Assembly (NCBI GenBank): GCA_020697375.1
Contig: JAJFBJ010000225.1
Location: forward strand, 1-6,717
Length of the DNA stretch: 6,717 bases
From: Nitrospira sp.
GTDB lineage: Bacteria > Nitrospirota > Nitrospiria > Nitrospirales > Nitrospiraceae
Reading direction: 5' to 3'
A program made the position numbers and the translations under genes. A model generated the notes under the pieces. That model was not told the origin of the DNA. It saw only the letters and a program-made list of their open reading frames with translations, and ran no database searches. How positions within the stretch are numbered: position 1 is the first letter of the stretch; every line of letters begins with the position of its first letter. Shown piece by piece: positions 1 to 5,140 of this stretch.

Positions 1-672
1 ATGGATGGCCGTCTCATGATCGCCGCTCAGCGCGTAGGCGAGGCCAAGATTGTTGAGCACATTCGGTTCGCGGGGGCGGATCGCCAAAGCCGATTTATAC
101 GCAATGATTGCATCGCTGTATCGCTGTTGTTGATCATAAACCAACCCTAATAGGTTGTGAGAAACCCAACTCGAGGGATCCAGCGTGATGGCTTGGTTGA
201 GAGCTGTCTCGGCTTCACGTAGCTTACCTTGCTGCAGATACGCCTGCCCGATACCCTGATGCGCAGGCGGTGATTTGGGCTCTCGAGTGAGCAGGTCCTG
301 GAACTGGGTCACAGCAGCATCAAACATGCCTTGTTGAAGCATGAGCTGGCCGAGTTTCAGGCGAACCGTGTTTCTCGTCTGGTCCGCGTTCAACGCCTTC
401 GTGTAATGAAGGCCGGCCAAAGGCAAATTCCGGCGTTGCGCTTCGTCATCCCCGGCTCGTTCATGCTCTTCCGGAGTCATTTCCGGGGCTTTTGTCTCAG
501 TGCTTTCCAACGCAGCTTGCTCGTTTTTCTGCCGCTCCATCACTTTTCGGTACTCAGACATATCGAATTTTGATGTAGTCGCCTCTTTTGGGTCGGCGCA
601 GGCAGTCAGGACGCAGGCTCCAAGAAGCACGGCAATCCCGCCCAACAATCCCCAATGGTTCGATGTGACCAT
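1..672 (-). CDS. TPR-repeat lipoprotein, TadD-like (C-terminal end beyond window)
   Basis: The minus strand is open from 672 to the window edge, giving 224 residues with no stop. The N-terminus has a hydrophobic stretch (residues 7-24) ending in a lipobox LTAC with Cys25, so it is probably a lipoprotein anchored after cleavage before Cys25. A charged linker (about 37-80) precedes tetratricopeptide repeats at roughly 101-132, 135-168, 169-202 and 203 onward, each with the G-x-x-Y/L ... A ... P spacing (for example the NNLGLAYALSGD segment near the edge). The TPR lipoprotein TadD is a known accessory component of Tad pilus machines, where it is linked to secretin assembly or stability. That role is inferred here from architecture and from the divergent position next to the flp operon. 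It could instead be a general TPR lipoprotein. I prefer ATG 672 over ATG 678 because the ribosome binding site is spaced correctly only for 672. Confidence 0.85.
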   Translation of the reverse strand, partial: MVTSNHWGLLGGIAVLLGACVLTACADPKEATTSKFDMSEYRKVMERQKNEQAALESTETKAPEMTPEEHERAGDDEAQRRNLPLAGLHYTKALNADQTRNTVRLKLGQLMLQQGMFDAAVTQFQDLLTREPKSPPAHQGIGQAYLQQGKLREAETALNQAITLDPSSWVSHNLLGLVYDQQQRYSDAIIAYKSALAIRPREPNVLNNLGLAYALSGDHETAIH

Positions 673-678
673 CTGCAT

Positions 679-685
679 CTCCCTC
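679..685 (-). promoter_or_regulatory. Ribosome binding site of the TPR lipoprotein gene (decides the start)
   Basis: On the minus strand this reads GAGGGAG. It touches the upstream ATG at 678, which leaves no spacer, but lies 6 nt before the in-frame ATG at 672. This favours 672 as the start and removes two residues from the N-terminus. Confidence 0.6.
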
Positions 686-710
686 GACAGTCCTGCCGCG
701 TGTCAGTTCA

Positions 711-738
711 CTATTACGTGAAGAGTGAAGATGGTCAA
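711..738 (-). promoter_or_regulatory. Candidate sigma-70 promoter for the TPR lipoprotein gene
   Basis: Read on the minus strand there is a -35-like TTGACC (738-733), a 16-bp spacer and a -10-like TAATAG (716-711). With a 17-bp spacer the alternative -10 is AATAGT. Transcription would begin near 704, leaving a leader of about 30 nt before ATG 672. The -35 matches consensus at 5 of 6 positions but the -10 is poor. An inverted repeat TTCAC-N6-GTGAA (707-722) overlaps the -10 and could be an operator. This is inference from motif matching only. Confidence 0.3.
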
Positions 739-886
739 TCAAACAGTGTTTCTCCGTAACGGATTCGGAGCGCCGGAAAAGTGCTTTGAGGTGCGGCGCC
801 CAGGCCGCAATCTGATCGAGAACCGGAGATCCGCCCTGAGGTTAAGATGCCGCAGGTGATAGGCCGTGTGGTTGGATGAGCCCACA

Positions 887-980
887 TTCACGCGAACTTA
901 CGAGGCCGTTTAGGTTGGCTGCTGGTTTGCACATGCCCTGACCAATGCATACGCCACTGCGCTGCGACAATTCACGTGAA
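887..980. repeat. Pair of near-identical palindromes TTCACGYGAA flanking the pilin promoter candidate
   Basis: TTCACGCGAA lies at 887-896 and the perfect palindrome TTCACGTGAA at 971-980; they match at 9 of 10 bases. Their starts are 84 bp apart, close to eight helical turns, so bound proteins would face the same side of the helix. They bracket the sigma-54-like element at 915-931. A split version, TTCAC-N6-GTGAA, lies at 707-722 over the divergent promoter. The arrangement is what a regulator binding as dimers could use, but no regulator gene is visible in the window and chance cannot be excluded for 10-bp motifs. Confidence 0.4.
915..931 (+). promoter_or_regulatory. Candidate sigma-54 (RpoN) promoter for the flp operon
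   Basis: TTGGC at 915-919 and TTGCA at 927-931 put the diagnostic GG (917-918) and GC (929-930) exactly 10 bp apart, as in -24/-12 promoters. The three bases after TTGGC do not match the consensus ACG. Transcription would start around 941, giving a leader of about 160 nt before the pilin ATG. I found no better sigma-70 match on the plus strand in this region. RpoN control of pilin genes is well established for type IVa pilA under PilR; extending it to this Tad pilin is inference. Confidence 0.45.
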
Positions 981-1020
981 GGAGGTGAGGGAATTTCCGA
1001 TTGGTTCATGCCAGTCGCGG

Positions 1021-1060
1021 TGAAAGCCGGCGTACAAGAGCTTTCGACACGTTTCGAAAG
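1021..1060 (+). promoter_or_regulatory. Two mutually exclusive stems in the flp mRNA leader
   Basis: A perfect 7-bp inverted repeat CTTTCGA (1041-1047) / TCGAAAG (1054-1060) with a 6-nt loop lies about 40 nt before the pilin start. Its left arm can instead pair with an upstream TGAAAGC (1021-1027), because GCTTTCG (1040-1046) is its partner with one G-U pair. The two stems share 1041-1046 and cannot coexist. This could be an RNA switch or attenuator for pilin translation, or the 1041-1060 palindrome could be a DNA operator. No ligand-binding riboswitch class is recognisable. Confidence 0.35.
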
Positions 1061-1100
1061 ACCGAATCCAATAACTCAATTCTAAAGAAAGGTGAACACC

Positions 1101-1265
1101 ATGTTGAACGTCATTCGTCAGTTTGTGAAGGAAGAAAAAGGTGCCGCAGCCGCTGAGTACGCTCTGTTCTTGGCGCTCATCACCGTTGCGTTGGCTGCGG
1201 TCGTTACCCCCCTCGGAACGGCGATTTCGGGTGTCGTTGTTGCCGCCACAGGAGCGATCAGCTAG
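1101..1265 (+). CDS. flp: Flp family type IVc major pilin
   Basis: This 54-residue prepilin should form the pilus fibre. A short charged leader (residues 1-14) ends in KG, followed by AAAAEYALFLALITVAL: cleavage after Gly14 gives a mature protein of 40 residues with the conserved Glu at +5 and Tyr at +6, the hallmark of Flp pilins. The hydrophobic alpha-helix (about 15-35) serves both as membrane anchor and as filament core, and the short C-terminus with no cysteines is normal for Flp. A ribosome binding site of the form AAAGGTGA (1088-1095) lies just upstream of ATG. The gene is first in the operon, directly before the prepilin peptidase, and is followed by a strong hairpin that may keep its transcript abundant. 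Only one pilin copy is seen in the window. Confidence 0.95.
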   Translation: MLNVIRQFVKEEKGAAAAEYALFLALITVALAAVVTPLGTAISGVVVAATGAIS

Positions 1266-1282
1266 TCAAGTGTTAGAAAAAC

Positions 1283-1309
1283 GGTTGGCCCGATTGTATC
1301 GGGCCAACC
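1283..1309 (+). terminator. Perfect 12-bp hairpin after the pilin gene (partial terminator or mRNA-stabilising stem)
   Basis: GGTTGGCCCGAT (1283-1294) is the exact reverse complement of ATCGGGCCAACC (1298-1309), with the 3-nt loop TGT. It starts 17 nt after the pilin stop codon. There is no T tract on the plus strand (the next bases are acacaaat), so it is not a standard intrinsic terminator in that direction; a run of A before it would form a T tract only for minus-strand transcripts, and no minus-strand gene lies nearby. The likely role is protecting the 3' end of a pilin-only mRNA or lowering read-through into cpaA, which would give excess pilin over machinery. Confidence 0.6.
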
Positions 1310-1345
1310 ACACAAATGCTTCCGTGGGATTAAGCGCTTCGATTC

Positions 1346-1350
1346 GGGAG
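1346..1350 (+). promoter_or_regulatory. Ribosome binding site of cpaA (decides the start)
   Basis: GGGAG sits 6 nt before ATG 1357. The reading frame stays open upstream through the pilin gene to 1141, but the translation there is pilin-gene DNA in the wrong frame and unrelated to prepilin peptidases. Starting at 1357 gives the family-like beginning MKMVMIIALIAVLATA. Confidence 0.65.
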
Positions 1351-1356
1351 AGATTC

Positions 1357-1824
1357 ATGAAGATGGTGATGATCATCGCACTCATAGCAGTTCTTGCGAC
1401 AGCGATATGGACTGATCTGCGTTCATCGCGGATTCCCAATTGGCTAACATTTTCAACCATGATATTTGCGATTGCGATTCACGCGTATCTCGGAGGAACC
1501 GAGGAAGCACTGTTTGGCTTGGCGGGGCTCGCGACAGGACTCGGCCTTTTTTTGATCCCCTATCTCTCTGCCGGAATTGGAGCAGGTGACGTGAAACTCA
1601 TGGGGGCAGTAGGTGCGATCGTGGGTCCTTCTGACGCCCTATTATCAGGAGCCCTCGCTATCCTGGTCGGGGGAGTTTACGCCGCTGGGGTCATGGTCTA
1701 TCGAGCCAGTCTCCCTAGATTCGGTTGGGGTGCGGAAGCCATGTCCTTGCGGCTGCGCTATGGGATTGCGATTGCAGGCGGCACCCTACTTTTTCAGCTG
1801 GGAATTAATCCCTTCGAGGGGTAG
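1357..1824 (+). CDS. cpaA: Prepilin peptidase, A24A family (CpaA/TadV)
   Basis: This 155-residue polytopic inner-membrane aspartic protease removes the leader of Flp and TadE-type prepilins at the G/xxxxE site. Both catalytic aspartates are visible: Asp20 in the TDLRSSRIPN motif after the first membrane helix, and Asp78 in IGAGDVKLM, matching the D...IPN and GxGD signatures of the family. The length is typical of the short Tad-type enzyme, which lacks the N-methyltransferase domain of PilD. Hydrophobic segments at about 4-18, 30-46, 52-70, 85-110 and 130-150 agree with several membrane helices. ATG 1357 has a well-spaced GGGAG. The gene follows flp and its hairpin and precedes cpaB, the standard tad order. 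The protein looks intact. Confidence 0.93.
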   Translation: MKMVMIIALIAVLATAIWTDLRSSRIPNWLTFSTMIFAIAIHAYLGGTEEALFGLAGLATGLGLFLIPYLSAGIGAGDVKLMGAVGAIVGPSDALLSGALAILVGGVYAAGVMVYRASLPRFGWGAEAMSLRLRYGIAIAGGTLLFQLGINPFEG

Positions 1825-1887
1825 GCACTAGTGGGAAACGGGCTAATCTAGGAGAGAAGGATGTCATGCATCGGAGAACAAAATATG

Positions 1888-1893
1888 AGGAGG
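1888..1893 (+). promoter_or_regulatory. Ribosome binding site of cpaB (decides the start)
   Basis: AGGAGG lies 7 nt before ATG 1901. An in-frame GTG at 1895 is only 1 nt from this element and is therefore an unlikely start. An unrelated small reading frame starting at 1861 runs across this site. Confidence 0.65.
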
Positions 1894-1900
1894 GGTGGCA

Positions 1901-2731
1901 ATGAAGCGCTTTCGGCCTTTAGCGTTTTTGGGACTCGCGCTCGTTCTGGGTCTGGTGACGAGCGTACTAGTATTTAGCTGGCTGCAAAACGAAAAGAGCC
2001 GACTCATGGCGGCCCCTCTTCCGGTCGCAACTAAAGGCGTCCAGGTTCTGGTCGCCAATGCAGATCTTTCCTGGGGAACGAAACTGAAACCCGAGATGCT
2101 GCAGTTACAGGAATTCCCGACTGGCTCCGTACCCGAGGGCCATTTTACCGATGGCGACAGTGCGAACGACAGGGTGCTCCTGGTCGATATCAAACGAAAC
2201 GAGATGCTTCTTGAATCGAAACTGGCTCCGATTGGAACGACAAGCGGCGGTGTGGCGGCGGTGACAGACATCAACAAACGCGCGATGTCCGTGAAAGTCG
2301 ATGATGTCATCGGCGTGGCCGGCTTCATCAAGCCGGGCGATCGCGTGGACGTGATGGTGACAGTTGAGCCCATGCCGGGAAAACCGGAGCATGCGGTGTC
2401 AAAAACAATTTTGGAGAACGTCAAAGTTCTGGCGGCCGGAACGCAGATGGAACGAAAGGGAAAGGACGAAGAGCCCAAGCAAGTACAGGTCATTACAGTG
2501 GAGGTTGATGCCGAGGAAGCGGAAAAATTGGCTCTTGCCTCAACGCAGGGGCGACTCCGGCTGGCGCTCAGGAATCCACTAAATAGCGAACGGGTGCTGA
2601 CCAAGGGGGCCAATTTGGGGGCGCTCTTGAGTTCGTTTCGTCAGAAGCAAGCCCCCAAAGGTGCAAGCGGTCAGGGTGAAATTCGTATCGAGGTCATTAA
2701 GGGCGACGTTCGCAAGGAAGTAAAGTTTTAG
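1901..2731 (+). CDS. cpaB: Flp pilus assembly protein CpaB/RcpC
   Basis: This 276-residue periplasmic assembly factor is thought to work with the secretin CpaC/RcpA. An N-terminal membrane anchor (about residues 7-27) is followed by a SAF-type domain (about 46-110, beginning GVQVLVANADLSWGTKL and including VPEGHF and the EMLLESKL strand). An RcpC-type domain follows (about 115-230, with KRAMSVKVDDVIGVAGFIKPGDRVDVMV divided over AMSVKVDD and GFIKPGDRVDV), with the EEAEKLALASTQGRLRLALRNP helix-strand near its end. A flexible linker (about 240-260) leads to the C-terminal IEVIKG...EVKF tail common in this family. Length and domain order are normal for CpaB. It is followed after 18 bases by the CpaC-like gene, whose product carries a similar tail. 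I prefer ATG 1901 to GTG 1895 on ribosome-binding-site spacing. Confidence 0.93.
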   Translation: MKRFRPLAFLGLALVLGLVTSVLVFSWLQNEKSRLMAAPLPVATKGVQVLVANADLSWGTKLKPEMLQLQEFPTGSVPEGHFTDGDSANDRVLLVDIKRNEMLLESKLAPIGTTSGGVAAVTDINKRAMSVKVDDVIGVAGFIKPGDRVDVMVTVEPMPGKPEHAVSKTILENVKVLAAGTQMERKGKDEEPKQVQVITVEVDAEEAEKLALASTQGRLRLALRNPLNSERVLTKGANLGALLSSFRQKQAPKGASGQGEIRIEVIKGDVRKEVKF

Positions 2732-2749
2732 GATTCACGGAGGCATGAC

Positions 2750-3370
2750 ATGACGATGATATCGAAACAATCGCGATGGTTCAGGCAAAGTGCACTTGCC
2801 TTGATGATGGGGGCGCTACTGCTTCCTGTCGTAGCGAGGGCCAATGACGACAGCCGCGCACTGGTGAGAACGCCTGAGCCTCAACAGGTAAGCCTCGTCG
2901 TCGGAAAATCGACCGTGGTGGATACGCCGGTAGCGATCAAACGGGCATCGCTGGCCGACCCACAGGTTGCCGACGCCATTGTCCTGAGTCCGCGGCAAAT
3001 CTATGTCACAGGCAAGGGGTATGGCATGACAAACCTGACACTGTGGGGGAAAGACGATCAGATCATCGCGGTCTTTGACTTGGATGTCGGAGTTGACCTC
3101 GCGCGATTGAAGAAGCATCTGGCTGAGCTGCTGCCAGATGAAACGAATCTTCATTTCAAGGGCACGCACGATCATGTGACGATTTCAGGAACGGTCTCAA
3201 GCGAAGGACGCATGCAGCAAGTGTTGGCGGTTGCTGAAGCGTATGCTCCCAAGAAAGTACTCAATTTTGTGAAAATCTATCCGGAACCGATCGGCAATCC
3301 GGCGCCAGACGTTCGAACAGTGACAGTCGAAGTGATCAAAGGCACCACAGTCGGTTCGGTCAAATTCTAG
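2750..3370 (+). CDS. Stand-alone CpaC N-terminal-domain protein (pilus-formation N domain plus BON, no secretin domain)
   Basis: The 206-residue product has a signal peptide (hydrophobic 15-28, likely cleavage after ARA at 31) and should be periplasmic. Residues about 45-112 match the N-terminal domain of CpaC/RcpA secretins (VGKS...VAIKRASLADP, VLSP, IYVTGK, LTLW). Residues about 114-180 form a BON-like domain ending in AEAYAPKKV. It then stops where a secretin would continue and ends VEVIKGTTVGSVKF, like the CpaB tail. Over 56 residues (51-106) it matches the downstream cpaC product at 36 positions by hand alignment, so the two are tandem duplicates. GGAGG (2739-2743) lies 6 nt before ATG 2750. 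A periplasmic partner or adaptor between CpaB and the secretin ring is a reasonable guess; no function is proven. It is not merely a broken cpaC, since it has its own clean ends. Confidence 0.8.
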   Translation: MTMISKQSRWFRQSALALMMGALLLPVVARANDDSRALVRTPEPQQVSLVVGKSTVVDTPVAIKRASLADPQVADAIVLSPRQIYVTGKGYGMTNLTLWGKDDQIIAVFDLDVGVDLARLKKHLAELLPDETNLHFKGTHDHVTISGTVSSEGRMQQVLAVAEAYAPKKVLNFVKIYPEPIGNPAPDVRTVTVEVIKGTTVGSVKF

Positions 3371-3417
3371 GTCATTTGGAGCGAAGTTTTGTCAACAAGA
3401 TGTTAAGGAGCATGTAA

Positions 3418-4799
3418 ATGAAACACCGTGAGATCGTTGCAACCCTTGGGTTTCTGCTTGGAATCGTTGGTGTGTCCTTGACGTACGCAGAGGAGCCCTT
3501 ACCCGGCGCGCCAGCAACTAGTCCGGTGGAACATCGCGATGTTCAAAAGTTGGAACTGACCGTGGGTAAATCAAGAGTCTTAGATCTGCCCGTGGCGATC
3601 AAGCGTGCCTCGTTGGCCAACCCTGACGTCGCGGATACGGTCGTGCTCTCTCCCACACAAATTTATCTTACCGGCAAGGCCAGCGGGGTCACCAGTCTGA
3701 CACTTTGGAACGAGAGCGGCAAGATGATGGGCTGTCCGGTACGGCGTCGAACGCCAGCAATCTCACACGTGCCATGGGCATCGCAGAGGCCTACGCGCCA
3801 AAGAAAGTCATTAATTCGATGCAAGTGGGCGGCGTACAGCAGGTGATGCTGGAAGTCCGAGTCGCTGAGATGAACCGCGAATTGATCCGTCGCTTAGGCA
3901 TCAACGCGACGGCCATGACGCCTCAAGGATTCGGGATGACGGCACTGAATCAGCTGACATCCATGTTGGGTGGAAACAGCTTTGCGGGGGTGAGCGGTGG
4001 TGTGGCAAGTGCGTTGACGAATACGTTGAATCTTTCGCAGCAGGCAACCTCCGCTGTCAACGGTGCGTTCCAATTTCAAACCGGCAACATCACCTGGTCA
4101 GGCTTTGTCGATGCCTTGCACCAGGAAGGAATCATCAAGGTATTGGCCAAGCCGACATTGATGGCCTTGAACGGTCAGGAAGCGGCCTTCCTTGCCGGCG
4201 GTGAGTTTCCGATCCCTGTCCCTCAAGCGTTCGGGTTGATCACCATTCAATTTAAGAAGTTTGGCGTCGGCTTGGTCTTCACCCCGAACGTCATGGACAA
4301 AAAGCACATCAGTTTGAGCGTCGCGCCGGAAGTATCCGAATTGGACTTCCAGAATGCGTTGCGGACACAAGGGTTTGTTGTGCCGGCAATCACGACCAGA
4401 CGGGCCACAACGACCGTTGAGTTGGCCGATGGCCAGAGCTTTGCCATCGGAGGACTGTTGAGAGACAACGTGAAAGAAACCATCAATAAGTATCCCGGTC
4501 TCGGCGATATTCCGATTCTCGGCGCCTTGTTTCGAAGCACCTCATACCAAAAGAACGAAACCGAGCTGCTGATCATTGTCACTGCACATCTCGTGAAGCC
4601 GTTGGATATGACGGCCCAAACGCTCCCGACCGATTACTTCGAAGAACCCAATGACTTTGAGTTCTATTTGATGGGTTATGCCGAGAAGGGCGGCTTCGGC
4701 GGCAAAGCAGGACGTAAGTCATCTGCAGCGGAAGTACTCTCCAATCGGGTTACAAGAGGCCGCGCCATGGAAGGACAGGTTGGACATATCGTTCCGTAA
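3418..4799 (+). pseudogene. cpaC: Secretin CpaC/RcpA, disrupted by an internal deletion with frame change
   Basis: Intact, this would be the outer-membrane secretin channel of the Tad pilus. ATG 3418 has AAGGAG 7 nt upstream. The first frame encodes a signal peptide (cleavage about TYA/EE, residue 24) and the N-terminal domain (VGKS at 49-52, VAIKRASLANP, VLSP, LTLW) up to MM at 3724-3729. It then becomes unrelated sequence and stops at 3844-3846. Homology resumes in the -1 frame from about 3732 (LSGTAS, AEAYAPKKV) and continues to 4799 through VMLEVRVAEMNRELIRRLG, the IKVLAKPTLMALNGQEA and FLAGGEFPIPVP motifs, and a complete secretin domain with GGLLRDN, PGLGDIPILGALF and ELLIIVTAHLVKP. Compared with the upstream paralogue, about 36-38 residues of the BON domain are missing. 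The second part has no signal peptide or ribosome binding site of its own. This is either a real deletion or an assembly error. Confidence 0.85.
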
Positions 4800-4843
4800 A
4801 GACCGGATTCGTAATCACTGATTGAATTGGGAAGGAGATCGCA

Positions 4844-5119
4844 ATGAAAGTCACACATCTGGCTATAGCTATTGTGGGTATTGGGCTTCTGTGGGGGGCC
4901 TGCTCCCGGGCTACCAACAGCCCAAATTGGGGAGTGGCCTATCAGGAGATGCGCGCCAAACAGGTCCTGGACCCGATGGCCGGTGAGAAACTTGATCCCG
5001 TTGAAGGCCAAGACGGCAGAGTGAATGCGACCGCCATGGAAGCCTATCGAAAAGGTTTCGAAAAGCCCGATTCAGATTTCGATCGCTCGATCGTCTCGAG
5101 TGGTGTCAAAACCAAGTAG
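4844..5119 (+). CDS. Small Tad-locus lipoprotein, function unknown
   Basis: This 91-residue protein has a hydrophobic N-terminus (residues 6-19) ending LLWGAC, so Cys20 is a probable lipidation site, although Trp at -3 makes the lipobox imperfect. The mature part is short and polar, with NWGVAYQEMRAKQVLDP, then DPVEGQDGR, AMEAYRKGF and a serine-rich end. From memory, small proteins in other tad loci share a pattern of FG/WG...Q..NP/DP...V.G.DG..A..A...Y...F. If so this is a conserved family rather than an orphan, but I cannot check it. It occupies the place after cpaC where alphaproteobacterial loci have CpaD, yet it is far shorter than CpaD and shows no clear similarity. An outer-membrane lipoprotein assisting the secretin is the likely role. 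AAGGAGAT lies about 6 nt before ATG. Confidence 0.75.
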   Translation: MKVTHLAIAIVGIGLLWGACSRATNSPNWGVAYQEMRAKQVLDPMAGEKLDPVEGQDGRVNATAMEAYRKGFEKPDSDFDRSIVSSGVKTK

Positions 5120-5140
5120 AACGGAAGAGAGACTCAAGTC

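Larger units (their letters stand above)
673..1100. other. Divergent intergenic control region (428 bases, no convincing gene)
   Basis: This stretch separates the minus-strand TPR lipoprotein gene from the plus-strand flp operon. It holds the candidate promoters, palindromes and leader stems listed separately. Other small inverted repeats are CTCCG/CGGAG (752-756 and 766-770) and TGCGGC/GCCGCA (792-797 and 804-809), neither followed by a T tract in either direction. I found no recognisable protein in either strand. The longest tidy plus-strand reading frame in the leader, 1008-1085 (25 codons), has no properly spaced ribosome binding site. The stretch 810-885 shows nothing I can interpret. 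Confidence 0.7.

Noticed and set aside
792..809. TGCGGC/GCCGCA inverted repeat as a terminator
   Set aside because: There is no T tract on either side, and no gene on either strand ends there.
1008..1085. 25-codon frame in the pilin leader
   Set aside because: The nearest ribosome binding site is too far away, and the frame simply spans the palindromic leader elements.
1141..1356. Upstream extension of the prepilin peptidase frame (72 extra residues)
   Set aside because: These codons overlap the pilin gene in another frame and the hairpin, show no family similarity, and ATG 1357 has the good ribosome binding site.
1895..1897. GTG start for cpaB
   Set aside because: Only 1 nt separates it from AGGAGG, whereas ATG 1901 has a 7-nt spacer.
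1864..2613. Long minus-strand open frame opposite cpaB (249 codons)
   Set aside because: It is serine/threonine-rich, resembles no family I know and lies fully antisense to a well-supported cpaB; GC-rich codon bias on the coding strand explains it.
3720..3735. Programmed -1 frameshift in cpaC
   Set aside because: No slippery heptamer is present at the junction, and a frameshift would not explain the missing 36-38 residues of the BON domain.
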